Source of the DNA: Rutidosis leptorrhynchoides
Taxonomy: Eukaryota; Streptophyta; Magnoliopsida; Asterales; Asteraceae
NCBI RefSeq assembly: GCF_046630445.1
Contig: NC_092335.1
Coordinates: 37,348,001 to 37,412,000, forward strand
Length of the DNA: 64,000 bases
Reading direction: 5' to 3'
Numbering within the stretch: position 1 is the first letter of the stretch; each line of letters opens with the position of its first letter. The position numbers were made by a program, and so were the translations under genes. Shown here in pieces: positions 1-11,594 of the stretch. The notes beneath the pieces are model-generated. The model ran no database searches. It was not told the origin of the DNA and was given only the letters and a program-made list of their open reading frames with translations.

Positions 1-290
1 AAATATAATTAGTGTAAACTAAATAAATTAATCATATGCTATTAGGAGTTTAAGATTAAACATTCATGGACCAAGGTTCATTCCATATAAATATTCATCA
101 ACTACGAGTTTAAGATTAAAAATTTATAATTACAACATAATCAAATTAGTTTAATTAAAATGATTTGAAGAGTTGTATGTATTAAATAAAGATTTCAAGG
201 AGTTTCAATCCATACGACAGATTTTGACTCATTCCCATGTTAACTAAATTTTCATGGCTCATTACCAATTATCATCAAATAATACTAACT
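1..290. other. AT-rich intergenic sequence
   Basis: No coding signal or RNA gene is seen. A short phrase, gagtttaagattaaa, occurs twice (about 46-60 and 106-120), so the stretch may come from an old small tandem duplication. Confidence 0.5.
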
Positions 291-480
291 AGTTGTTTAC
301 CCTCGCTTCGCGCCGGGGGTTCAGTTTTCAATGTATTTTATTGCGTTTAGTTTAACGATGATGTCGTTGAAGCGCAACTCGAGTCGAACTAAAAGGTATA
401 ACCCGTCAAAGATTTAAATGTTATTTTAAATTAATAATATAGGTGCATCTCTGCGGGTGGAGAAAAATATAACGGAAACC
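291..480. repeat. Dispersed repeat with GC-rich patch
   Basis: A GC-rich patch (ccctcgcttcgcgccggggg, about 300-319) sits in AT-rich DNA and is followed by a phrase containing gatgatgtcgttgaagcgca. The same style of sequence (a tactagt-like start, a cgcgttgcggcggg patch, then a gatgtcg phrase) occurs near 29775-30140, so both look like members of one dispersed family. The class is unknown and no terminal repeats were found. Confidence 0.4.
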
Positions 481-930
481 AAAAAAGAAAAAATAAAAAA
501 AATTTGTTACAACGGGTAGAGAAAAATATAAAGGAAACAATCGTACCTATTCATATTTTTTGCCTAGTAGATATTTGTTGCTTCTAATTATAAAGAAACC
601 ATCGGTACTATTCATATTTTTTGTCTAGTAGATATTTGCTGCGGGTGAAGAAAAATATAAAGAAATCCAAAAAAGAAAAAAATGGGGGAAAAAACTGTTA
701 AAAAAAAAAAATTGCTACAGTACCGTGAATAGTACTGATGACGTGAATAGTGACCGGTGTGCAACCATTGTTGTGCAATGTACAAGTGATTAAAGCGTGC
801 GAGTAGTATTATTCATAACTTTTGTCTATTGAATAGTGACCAGTATACAACCATTGTGCGATGTATAAGTGATTAAAGCGTGCGAATAGTACTATTCATA
901 ATTAGCATGAGCATTCTACTATTCACAAGG
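440..930. repeat. Degenerate internal repeats
   Basis: Three kinds of unit recur. A phrase like gcgggtggagaaaaatataa occurs about three times (near 455, 518 and 640). A phrase like tattcatattttttgcctag occurs twice (near 549 and 609). A block of about 85 bp containing gtgattaaagcgtgcga is duplicated in tandem (about 742-830 and 831-905). The motif gaatagtactattca and variants recur and are nearly palindromic. No open frame is present. Confidence 0.5.
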
Positions 931-1171
931 GTATAACAGTCTTTTTACACTGACTACGTAAGGGTAATTTGATAATTTTACATTTAAAATTTTCCATTTA
1001 ACATTTGTTATTACATAAACAACACACAACCAGTTCCAACCTCCTTCAAAAACAACCAACTACTTCCGCACACCGCCACCCACGGCGCCGTTTTACCATC
1101 ACGTCGTCACCACCGTCATCCACTACCGGATCTAATACACCACCACCACTGATAACCACCATCAACCACTT
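931..1171. other. Non-coding, CCA/CAC-rich stretch
   Basis: A simple CAC/CCA-rich sequence (about 1060-1170) lies directly downstream of the last recognisable exon of the VPS13 relic on the minus strand. It could be decayed 3' flank of that gene. No feature can be assigned. Confidence 0.3.
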
Positions 1172-3522
1172 CTATGCATAAAGAACTATCAAAATCCAAC
1201 ATAGGTTAACCTGTTCCGTGCTTGGCATATTCACACTCCTCCAATTCTCAAAAGATGCTAAAGATCTACCAAGTGCATCTGAACGTGATCCAGTTGTTTT
1301 GTCATCAACAAACCTAGCAATCCTGATATTACCCATTTCTACAACATGGAAGAGTATCCCTAAACCTTCACCACATTCTACACAAACTCCTGACCTATCC
1401 ATTTCTAGTTTACACAAGAAAACCTGATTATTGCTGTGTACTTCCGGTATCTATATATTTTTCACCAATATGGGTTGACCCACGAAAAAGAATTTATACT
1501 TGCACTAGGATCCAATTGAATCCAAGCATCATTAATGAAACCAGATATGCAAATTCTTATTATTCTGCTTGTTGTTCTGTTTTCAATCCTGTCAAAAGAA
1601 TTTCACATATAAGCAAAGTAGGGATAAATCTTTGCTGGCCTGAACTACTGAAGTTAGATGATTTAAAACTCATATGTTAGCTACCTGATAGGCACATCTT
1701 TTGGCCCACGTCCGAAACGCAATCCCTCTTCATAACCTGAAATTTTCAGTTCTCAAAATATCTTGAGTACCATCTTCTTTTTCCAGAACCAGAAATATAG
1801 TGTCCTCCCTCTTAATTTGAACAGGTTATGACCATTCTGTATCTTCAGCACGGATCTACAAAACAAATGACCATTCTGTAAAGAATGATTTAACAATAAA
1901 AGTTTAATGTACTTTCACATTGAGGAATCAATATGGAAGTAACAGAAGTGACCAAGCAAGAAAAACTCTCTGATTCATTCCATGAACTCGTGCGAAAGAA
2001 ATTGTAAAATGATCATCGTTTGATACGATTGGATCATATATATGATGAGGACACGAGGTGAATATAGTTAATTGTATATCAACATCTAATGGATCTCAGG
2101 ACTACACTATGAAATACACACATATAGAGGGGGTCTCTACTAGCCTGTAGTTTACTAGGTTCATCAGTCTCACGATATAAACGGAGGAGACTCGTACATC
2201 AGTTGCTCGCAACAGCTTTGGCGGATCTTCACTGTTCAACTTCACATATATGTCTTGACCAAGTCTATTGGTAAATGTCATAAATGGATGTACGGCAATT
2301 ACCTAAGGTGGATAAAATAAGAAAGTAAGTTCTGAACAAAATATAGAGGTGGCAAGACCCATAATTGGTGTAACAGGACAAAACAGGTTTGGGTTTTTTT
2401 GGCAGAGATAAAATGGGTCATTCTATCACTTTTGTTTTTTTTTAAAACTTTAAATAGAAATTTGTTATAAACAAATGATGAGTGTGTAATTCGAAATTGC
2501 AAAAGAGATTTACAAAACAAATTCTAATCTTTATACAAAGTGACTTAGGACTTTGTATGTCTTGACCACTTGTTGTTTGCATTTCAAGAACTGGAAATTC
2601 AGCTGCCAAAGGAAGATAATTGGTAATAGATGTAGGGAATTTCACCACAATACTCCAACCCTGAATAGGGTTGGATACTCCAATCCTGAATAGGGTTTGA
2701 ACAAATGACTTTAGAGATCTCAGATGCTTGAATATCCAAACAGAACCACATTCCATGTGACCTACTTGATGATGATGTTCCACTTATCTCAGAACAGCAT
2801 AAAAGTTATTGGTAAGCTACGAGAAAGATAATTAAGTAGTTATAATATCACAAAAAATGGAAGGAATTTAAAACCTGCTGAAGCAGACAATCCAAAGTGT
2901 TCAGTGAAAAGATAAGCTGCTGGTCAACAATGTCTAGTTATTTAGATTGAACTTAAATGACTTTCTAATAAACCTAGGTGTTCATCTGTCTTTTCTCTAA
3001 ATTTACTGTAAATGCTATATTTTATATTGGATTTTCTGTGAACTTTTTCTGTTAAGATAGAACATAATGTGGTAATAGTCTCTTGGGTCAATAACTAACC
3101 ATTGGATCTGCTTTGTAGAAGAAAAGTTCATTCCACATGACTAATTCCAGATTAGAGGACTCATCACTATCAAAGATGGCTCCACGCGTACGTGCACTTT
3201 GTCAACCAAAGGTAAGAACTACTTAATTGACTACAAATCAGCCTTTGGTCATAGTTCTTGTTGCCTAGATGCAATTGCTAAAATTTGAACAGAGAAAAAG
3301 GTCATCAGAACTTAATTGTTACACTCATATGTCATCAGCCAACTTAGAGAATTCAAGTTAATGCTAACTATATTCTCTTCTTTTGAAAGGCAAACTTACA
3401 CACCCAACACGATTTCTCCTCCACACATATATACAAATGTCTAGCCTAAGCACAATTATAGGAATGTGCAGCTCTTACATTTTTAGACGAAACGAGAAAG
3501 TTGATGAATGCACTTTCGTAAC

Positions 3523-3916
3523 TGTTGGTTTATTTTGGCTAGTAGAAGATATGTTTATCCCACATTGGCGGGAGGAAGATGTGAGGGGTGAGTGACTTGG
3601 TTATATAAGAGGGGCTAAGTCTTCATTCCAAATTGCACCAATCAATACACTTTAAGTATTTGATTATTTCTTTCTTTCTTACCCTTGTTTGAGAGTTGTA
3701 TTAGTTAAATATTTTGGAGAGTGTAGTTAGCTTAAGAGAGTCGTCTATATCATTGTAACAATTTGTGATATAGTGTATTTCTCTCTTTGGGGGCCGGTGG
3801 TTTTTCTCCTGTTTTGGAGTTTCCACGTTAAATCTTGTGTTGTGTATTGTTCTTATTTCTTTACTATTATTGTTGGGCTGGGTGGTGGGAATTAGTGAGA
3901 CCGTAATTTCCCAACA
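3523..3916 (+). repeat. Left LTR of gag-only copia element
   Basis: 394 bp, TG...CA. It contains a TATA-like box (ttatataaga, about 3601-3610), a likely promoter for the element, and pyrimidine-rich sequence downstream. Confidence 0.9.
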
Positions 3917-5463
3917 ACTGGTATCAGAGCGCCAGGTTTGACGGGGGTCTCGGTTATAGGAGTCGGAGTATGCTCTGTGGTTGCCACGTGAGTGGATCGT
4001 CCACATCAGAAACGAGTTCTATTGATCGTATAGGGTATCTGGTTAGACAATAGTTTTTCTGATTCGTAGTAATAGTTGGATTTGTTAGTGGCCTAATTGT
4101 GGATTTCCGATTTAAAGGGTCCTGGCTACCTGCTACATCTTTTGGCTATTCGAAACGTGAGCAAAATCAGAGAAAGTTGTTATCTATAGGATACGGATAC
4201 GATGTCGAAGTTCAGTCCAATGAGGTTTGATGTAGAGAAATTTGATGGGATGATCAATTTTGGCTTATGGCAGGTTCAAGTCAAGGATGTGTTGATTCAG
4301 TCCGGTTTACACAAGGCTTTGAAGGGTAAACCCACCCTTGTTCCTGGCAGTGATTCTAGCAGTAAGTTCGATGAAGAAGAATGGGATGATATGGATTTGA
4401 GGGCAGCAAGTGCGATTCGTTTGTGTCTTGCAAAGAACGTGCTTGCAAATGTGCACGGGTTATCAACGGCAAAGGAGCTTTGGGTTAAACTAGAGCAGTT
4501 GTACCAGGGCAAGGGCGTCTCAAATCGGTTGTGTCTTAAAGAACAATTTCATACTCTGCGTATGGATGGGGGTTCAAAGATTTCAGATCATCTAAGTATT
4601 CTTAACGGTATTGTTTCATAACTGGAGGCTATTGGAGTTAAAACGGATGATGAAGATAAAGCTTTGAGGTTGATATTATCTTTTTCATCGTCTTATGAAC
4701 ACATGAAACCTATTTTGATGTATGGGAAGAAAACTCTGAAGTTTGAAGACGTTACTAGCAAGCTCCTATCCGAGGAGAAAAGACTGGAAGGTAACGGGGT
4801 CTCGTCATCAGGAGATACGATAGTGTTGTGTTCGGATAGGCAGAAGAGAAACTCTAGAAAGAATCTGACGTGCTGAAAGTGCGGAAAGACTGGACATGTA
4901 AGGGTTAATTGTTCCGGTGGAGCTAATCCGGCAAATGGCTCCAAAGACGCTAACATTGTCTCCGTTGTTACTGAGAGTGACGAATTCCTCTGAAGTCACG
5001 TCATCCTCATGGTGTGTCCGCGCCACCGTGGAAAGGGATGTTCGTTAGCGGTTCCACAATTACACATGGGCATTGGTTTGACGTTGATGCAGGCTGTGTG
5101 GTGGAAACTGATGTTGTAGCTGATGGGACTTTCGGGAAAGCCAAACAAGGAAGTTGCACCATAAAGTTTCAGCTGGTTGTTCAACAACATGTGCCGAGGT
5201 GAAATGCTTGGAATGTGATATTCTAAGTGCTATACTCTTAATGGTGGAGTATGATAATTCTTGTTAAGAGTTATGATTGTCTGTGATGACAATGATTGTC
5301 GGTTTAGACAATGTTCGATGAAGATGCAAGTTTTGTCTCTTGGGAGATAATGTCAACGGCATAAAGATGAGGATCTTGAAGTTGTCGTCGAGGAAGTGTC
5401 TACATCGGTTATCCTAGCAATGTGGAAGCATGGTTATCTTCTTCTATCCAAAAGGTGGAGATT

Positions 5464-5857
5464 TGTTGGTTTATTTTGGCTAGTAGAAGATATGTTTATC
5501 CCACATTGGTGGGAGGAAGATGTGAGGGGTGAGTGACTTGGTTATATAAGAGGGGCTAAGTCTTCATTCCAAATTGCACCAATCAATACACTTTAAGTAT
5601 TTGATTATTTCTTTCTTTTTTACTCTTGTTTGAGAGTTGTATTAGTTAAATATTTTGGAGAGTGTAGTTGGCTTAAGAGAGTCGTCTATATCATTGTAAC
5701 AATTTGTGATATAGTGTATTTCTCTCTTTGGGGGCCGGTGGTTTTTCTCCTGTTTTGGAGTTTCCACGTTAAATCTTGTGTTGTGTATTGTTCTTATTTC
5801 TTTACTATTATTGTTGGGCTGGGTGGTGGGAATTAGTGAGACCGTAATTTTTCAACA
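5464..5857 (+). repeat. Right LTR of gag-only copia element
   Basis: 394 bp, same length as the left LTR and about 98.5% identical by eye. It is followed directly by the second GTAAC target copy. Confidence 0.9.
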
Positions 5858-6018
5858 GTAACATATGTGATTAAAGGTAGAATGGGAAATTTAAAACATT
5901 ATATTGAAAGTGGACCGCCATTTGTGAGATCATCTGAAACAGAAGAAAAAACAACTTATATGGAAGATTCCAGCACCGACAGTTCATGTTAGGCAGCCTG
6001 ACGAAAGATTCCAGCACT

Positions 6019-6200
6019 GTAAGTTTAAAAAAAAAAAAAAAAAAAAAAAATTACCCGAATATGGACACACCCGTGCCTGTGAAATAATGACCGTCACCAC
6101 TTGGACACACCTGTCCCGTTTGAAAACTGTGACCCGATGACCCGTTCTGACCCACACCCGTTTGGGTCTCGACCCAACCCGACCCGTTTGACAGGCATAG
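6019..6200 (-). repeat. SINE-like or unclassified repeat with A-tract
   Basis: A run of about 23 A (6027-6049) is followed by a block of repeated acccgt/gacccg phrases (about 6050-6195). On the minus strand this reads as a GGGTCGGGTTGGGTC-rich body ending in poly-T. The short phrase gattccagcac lies on both sides of the pre-tract boundary (about 5966 and 6007), which could be a target duplication or chance. Class uncertain. Confidence 0.3.
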
Positions 6201-7288
6201 TTATTAGTACAATGGACGATACTATCTATAAGACTCAACAATGAGGAATAAAGTTCATACCAGGCCATCATAGTCATCAAAAAAGGGTGTAGAAAAAAAT
6301 GTTGTAATTTATGCATCAATAACTGTATCATCTGGAACCACTTGGTGTAAGTCAGAATCTGCAAGCTTTGCAGCAAACCTTTTGGGAGGTTTCTTAAATC
6401 CACTGCGGACCATGAGAACTACCCATATACTAAATCAGTAAATCTTCATCAGAAAGAATTATGCATGTGTTTGGAGGCTCGCAGCTGTAATAATCAAAAT
6501 CATATCTCATAATACAGTATATACGTCGAAGAACAAACATGAATGACAGAGCAGAGCCATATGTTGATATATACAGTAGAAAGGAGTACACTCTCTAACA
6601 GCAATATCAACGAATTGCACCACTTGTTGTGGAAGTATAGGACGCCATATAGACAGTTTCGTTCTTGATTTGGAGCCTTGATTCCACCATACCAAACGAA
6701 AACTAGCAACAACTTGAAAACGCCTACCAGAATTTACATTTGACGACTGATCTTGTTGAATACTATCACGATCCGATGGATGTGCTTGAATGTCTGAACT
6801 TTTCAGTGCTTCAACTTTGAAGATGCTCCACGTAAATTTAAAAAAATAAAAAAAGTATGTGGTGTAATTCATAGGCTCTCTACCAATTACACTTAAAGTC
6901 CCAGGATCCGCTGGAAGAGAAGTACCGAAAGAATTATCCACACGCCAATCCAGAAGTGCTTCTGTGAATTATAAGAAGAAGAGAACGTTATAAAGCAATA
7001 CAATTGTGCTCTTTATACTACTTTTAGGATGAAATGTTAGGTAAGAGTATTAAGTTAAGAATTTCACATACTTAGCGCGCACCAGAGCTTTATTATAGTG
7101 ATACAGCCCCCCTAAGTGCACATGAAGATAGCAAAAAAAAAAAAAAAAAAAGAGGTATGTAAGCAGAAGAAAGTGAACCACACAAACCAACGCAATAAAG
7201 TGTAACGTACTTTTGAATGTGCCAAGCTTGTCAAACTCGGAGCAGTGGACCGTCCATTTTCTGGATGACATTCTTAGAAACTCTAAAA

Positions 7289-7439
7289 CATCCTCCTCCT
7301 CAACTGCTATGAATAGTCGTAGTAATGCACCGAATTAAAAATTTATAATAAAAAATTATAATATATATATATATATCCTCCTCCTCAACTGCTATGAATA
7401 GTCGTAGTAATGCAGCGAATTAAAAATTTATAATAAAAA

Positions 7440-7512
<73 letters not shown>
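7289..7512. repeat. Tandem 87-bp duplication plus (TA)n(GA)n
   Basis: A segment starting cctcctcctcaactgctatg occurs at about 7289 and again at about 7376, each followed by an A/T-rich phrase and a (TA)n run. The second run (about 7447-7512) is long and passes into (GA)n. This is the left edge of the foldback-element region. Confidence 0.8.
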
Positions 7513-7535
<23 letters not shown>

Positions 7536-8231
7536 TTAAGGGAAGCACTTTTTTGGGAGAAGTGGAGGGAAGTAATTTTTTTTCGTTTTTTGAAAAAACT
7601 CTTTTCATGAACATTATAGATTAGATGAAAATATGAACATTTAAAAAAAACACTTTGTGATGAATGTCATTATTTTAGCGGGAAAACGCTCGAAGAAAAA
7701 AAATAAAAACATTCAATGTATTGAATATTTTGCTGCTGAGTTTTGTTTTAAGAGGTTAGAAATTAGGGTTTAGAAATTAGGGGGTTATAAATTAGGCTTT
7801 AGCTATTAGGGTTTAGAAATTAGGGTTTTGGTTTTAGAAATTAGGGTTTAGATTGAATATTTTAACACGAACGGTTTAGAGTTTAGGGTTTAGGGTTTAG
7901 GGTTGAGGGTTTACGGAGTAAACCCGAAAACCCAAAACCCTAAACTCTAAATCGGGCTAAATTCGAAAAAAACACTTCACACAAGATGAAAACAAAACGA
8001 TGCAAATAAACTCAGTAGCAAAACATTCAATGCATTGAATGTCTTAATTTTTTTTTATTCGAGCGTTTTTCCGCCAAAATAATGACATTTATCACAAAGT
8101 GTCTTTTTTAAATGTTCATATTTTCATCTAATCTATAATGTTCGTGAACAAAGTTTTTTCAAAAAACGAAAAAATGAAAAAAAATAATTTGCTTCCCCCT
8201 TCCCCTAAAAAGTGCTCCCCTCTTGATTATG

Positions 8232-8238
<7 letters not shown>
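7510..8238. mobile_element. Foldback (long-TIR) element 1, MITE-like
   Basis: The two ends are imperfect inverted repeats of about 190 bp. The left arm contains gaacattatagattagatg and tttagcgggaaaacgctcg; the right arm (about 8045-8236) contains cgagcgtttttccgcc and catctaatctataatgttcg. The core (about 7745-7960) is rich in tttagggtttaggg phrases on one side and aaaccctaaactctaaa on the other, so it can also pair. It is flanked by (TA)n, consistent with insertion at TA-rich targets. No transposase is encoded. The superfamily cannot be named from this copy. Confidence 0.75.
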
Positions 8239-8279
<41 letters not shown>

Positions 8280-8286
<7 letters not shown>

Positions 8287-8930
8287 GCAGGATCAATGGG
8301 GAAGTAACCAAGCGGGGGGAAGCAAAATTTTTTTTTTTTCATTTTTTTGAATTTTTTTTTTTCGGCATTAAGATCACACGAAAATATGAACATTCAGAAG
8401 AGACAATTCGTGATGAATGTTATTATTTAGGCGGGAAAACGATCGACAAAAATAACATTCAAGATAATATTGTTCGTGAAGAATATGAACGTTTTTTTTT
8501 TCATGTTTTGTGAAGTAAAATTTAGCCCGATTTAGAGTTTAGGGTTTAGGGTTTGGTGTTTATTCAAACACCAAACCCTAAATCCTAAACCGTTCGTGTT
8601 AAAAACTCAATCTAAATCCTAAATCTAAACCCAAAATCTAAACCCTAAACCCTAAATTTCTAAACCCTAATATCTAAACCCTATAAACCCTAATATCTAA
8701 ACCCCAATAGCTAAAACCTCAAAATACGCTCGAAAAACACGATAATTGTTATATATTATTTCTTCGAGCGTTTTCCCGCCAATATAAAAACATTTATTAC
8801 AAAGTGTCTCTACTAAATGTTCATATTTTCATCTCATCTATAATGTTCGTGAACAAAGTTTTTTCAAAAAACGAAAAAAAAAAAAAAGTTTTTGCTTTCC
8901 CCCGAATAGTTACTTCCCTCTTGATCCTAC

Positions 8931-8936
<6 letters not shown>
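8280..8936. mobile_element. Foldback (long-TIR) element 2, MITE-like
   Basis: Termini match as inverted repeats: left tataggggcaggatcaa, right (reverse complement) tatagtggtaggatcaa, and pairing continues for about 180 bp. The left arm carries tgaatgttattatttaggcg, the right arm cgagcgttttcccgcc. The core (about 8525-8715) again holds ttagggttt-type repeats and their complement. It is a relative of foldback element 1 and is separated from it by (TA)n of about 45 bp. It is non-coding; a 96-codon open frame across its left arm is a by-product of simple sequence. Confidence 0.78.

Positions 8937-8995
<59 letters not shown>
8936..8995. repeat. (TA)n microsatellite
   Basis: About 29 TA units between foldback element 2 and a phrase tagggtcataatcaa. 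That phrase is the reverse complement of the right terminus of foldback element 1 (ttgattatgaccctata), suggesting that a further family end lies here. Confidence 0.9.
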
Positions 8996-8999
<4 letters not shown>

Positions 9000-9838
9000 C
9001 ATAATCAATTCAGAACTTTTCTAGCGTATCACTCTTCAGCACTAGCCTACAAACAGCAGATAGACACCAAAGGTTTCATACAGTAATCTATCACATCATT
9101 TGTTATTGAATGTATTTTCTAAGGGGGACAGCTTTTGAACTCATCCTTCATCCCTCCACCATACACAGTAGCACAAAAAATCAAATGACAAATTATTTAT
9201 CGAATAAGAACTTCAAATCAAAGGGTATAAAGTGTATTATAGTATTATTTTTTGTATATAATTAGGCATAAGAAGTAGATACTAATTTTTAAAGATCTTG
9301 AAAACCTCCATAGATAGTAACGTTTACTCTTGATGTAAGTTAGAAAACACACGATTATTTGAGGATAGATAAACAGAATAAGAAAAAGTTAAAAACTATC
9401 AGGTTTAGTACATGGATGATTGATAAAGAACAACATGTAGAAGCATTTTGATACCACCACCTGATAAGCATATAAGTGTCCTAGCTATGTATGCAATACT
9501 AGCATTGGAGTGAAACATTCAAATACAAAAATCAACGCATAAGAAGATACTAATTTTGTATCTACTTCAAATTAGTATCTACATTTAAAGATCCTTTGAT
9601 ATATATTTTTTTTTTTTTTTTTTACGATCAGATCTGTACAGACATCAGCGAGTGCAAAAATGTAATCATACTATTTCAATGAGATAACTACAGACAAACC
9701 CGTGTGTAGGCCAATAGTATCGGTTACCTATTACTGTCTTACACTGAATGATACGCGGTAGTAGTTATTTGCTAGTTAGGTATATTTTTAATATTTTAGG
9801 ACATGGTTCAATGCTAAGAATGTGATGTTTCTAAAACA
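8996..9838. other. Non-coding stretch
   Basis: No open frame or recognisable RNA gene is seen. A poly-T run lies at about 9605-9623. The stretch sits inside the span of the VPS13 relic and may be decayed intron, but no exon motif could be found. Confidence 0.4.
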
Positions 9839-10339
9839 ATTGGTGTAACGATCCGGATTTTTCCGATCGTTTTATACTTATGAGATTAATATTTACATAA
9901 AATAAATCTTACCAACATGATAAGCAATCCAAACTGTTGACACTTATGTTTTTGAAAAGAGTTTCACACAACGTTTGACCGTCCAATTTGACCGATGATA
10001 TCACGAACTATATAACACACCATAATTATACGATTATGTATATGTACATATCTATACATATTTAACATGATTTAAGGATGGTTTAACATTTCATTGTGAA
10101 CTAACAACAATGAGTTATAAGTATACTTTGAGACCACTAACTTAAGTTATTAAAACAATAACTATATGTAACATTCTTTGACATATATACTTACAATATA
10201 TAATGTGTTGGTGATCTATGTCACCAATATGATTTAAGTGTAATGGGATTAATTTGTAACCAAAATAATCTTGATAAATATCGAACAAGTTTGGGGAAGT
10301 GTGGAGTGCACACTTGTTTGAACTTATCTTGATTATGAC

Positions 10340-10440
10340 GGGGGTTCGGGGGCAGCGCCCCCGATAAGCGGGGTCCAAGGGGTGGCAACCCCTGGCGGGG
10401 TCCAAGGGGTGGCAACCCCTGGCGGGGTCCAAGGGGCAGA
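10340..10440. repeat. GC-rich iterated hairpins in solo LTR
   Basis: Unit ggcggggtccaaggggtggc followed by aacccct is repeated about 2.5 times in tandem (about 27-bp period). Each unit contains the inverted repeat aggggtggcaacccct, and a further hairpin gggggcagcgccccc lies just upstream. This is a sharp GC island in an AT-rich LTR. Confidence 0.85.
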
Positions 10441-11486
10441 GCTTTATTAAAAATGTCTTAAAATTTTATTTTGGCCCGGTTTGACCCAAAAATAAAAGCC
10501 CAGTTTTGAGCCTCTTTTACAGTTATAAACCCGTTCATATTTGAATTCTCGTTCCGATTCCTCAAAATTTCTACAAGTATATCTAGGGTATATGTAACCG
10601 TATTATACCCAGCTTCTATACGTATTTACTATTGGTATATACCAACAATAAACTTCAATGATCAGCCACTAGACATGATGTTACATGTGGGAACCAGCCA
10701 GTTAACCTCATGTGTGACTTTTGTGCAAGAAAACAAACTAAATCTCCTATATATCCATCCCATAATCATGCTATTTTGCACACACACACATACAATTTCA
10801 TTTCCAATTTTCTTTCAAGTTAATTCACTCCCTAATCTCTCTTCATTTACCTACTCAAGAACGTATCAATATAGTCATCCGATTTCAAGGAGATTACTTC
10901 CAATCTTTCAATCCCACTCCACCACTCTTTTGATTCCAAGATTTTTCTTACCTTTTCCAGTAGCTTTGTCCAAGTAACTTGAGGTAGTAACCTTATTCAT
11001 AACCTTATTCGATTCATATTTATATAGCTATCTTATTTTGTGTTATAAAATTTTAACAACAAGAACATAGTTTGAGTGATTTCAAACTTGTTCGCAAACT
11101 AAATAGATCCTTCTAATTTGATTTTTAAAAACACTTCAAGACCTGTAATATATCATATTATGACAAAATCGGATTAATCATATCTTGGCTAATTAACATA
11201 ATATTTAATATATATTTACTTATGATTTTATTTTATATATTTCAGGACCACCCGTAAACAACACGAGAAGATTAATCATAAGACCTCATGATTGTACGCA
11301 ACACGTCATTTAACAACACGGTACTTTATGTACGCAACACGTCATTTGACAACATGGTACCATGGGTCAAGATTAATTCTGATCAACACGAATACGATGG
11401 GGTCTTTATTTATTTTATTTAAGCAACTAATTGTGGACCACTAACATCGGACTGCTAACTACGGACTAAGAAAATATTAAAAGTAT

Positions 11487-11594
<108 letters not shown>

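Larger units (their letters stand above)
3523..5857 (+). mobile_element. Ty1/copia element, gag only, non-autonomous
   Basis: Two 394-bp LTRs (3523-3916 and 5464-5857) begin TGTTGG and end CAACA. They are flanked by the 5-bp target duplication GTAAC (3518-3522 and 5858-5862). A primer site containing tggtatcagagc (initiator Met tRNA type) follows the left LTR, and a purine-rich tract (aaaaggtggagat, about 5451-5462) precedes the right one. The interior is only about 1.55 kb. It has a copia-type gag region from 4202 (start MSKFSPMRFDVEKFDG) with a zinc-knuckle remnant near 4870-4915, and no integrase or reverse transcriptase, so it would have needed proteins from other elements. The gag region is broken in roughly two places. 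LTRs differ at about 6 sites (1.5%), suggesting roughly half a million years at a commonly used plant rate of 1.3e-8 per site per year. Confidence 0.92.
1172..7275 (-). pseudogene. VPS13-like gene relic, C-terminal part
   Basis: VPS13 proteins are very large bridge-like lipid-transfer proteins of membrane contact sites. Minus-strand exon-like pieces appear in family order: about 7271-7212 (SSRKWTVHCSEFDKLGTFK); 6955-6880 (WRVDNSFGT, LPADPGTL); 6815-6620 (SFRLVWWNQGSKSR, KLSIWRPILP); 6400-6230 (VRSGFKKPPKRF, DDTVIDA, FFDDYDG); 2660-2560 (FPTSITNYLPLAAEFPVLEM); 2300-2160 (VHPFMTFTNRLGQDIYVKL); 1868-1750 (AEDTEWS, then PVQIKREDTIFLVL); 1736-1685 (GYEEGLRFGRGP) with clean AG and GT edges; 1560-1462 (NDAWIQLDP, SFSWVNPY); 1430-1205 (GEGLGILFHVVEMGNIRIAR). 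These recall the SHR-binding/VPS13 C-terminal region of plant VPS13. In-frame stops at about 1826-1828, 1462-1464 and 6309-6311, missing segments and inserted elements mark it as a relic. The family match is from memory of conserved motifs, not a search. Confidence 0.8.

Noticed and set aside
5014-5202. 62-codon frame as an independent gene
   Set aside because: It lies inside the gag-only copia element, lacks a known domain and has no support as a host gene.
8223-8513. 96-codon plus-strand frame with an Ile-Tyr run
   Set aside because: It is read through a (TA)n microsatellite and the arm of a foldback element.
7745-8710. Interstitial telomere array
   Set aside because: The ttagggttt phrases are short, degenerate and arranged as inverted arms within two mobile elements, not as a continuous telomere tract.
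10142-10432. 96-codon minus-strand frame with repeated DPARGCHPL
   Set aside because: Produced by the GC-rich tandem repeat of the solo LTR.
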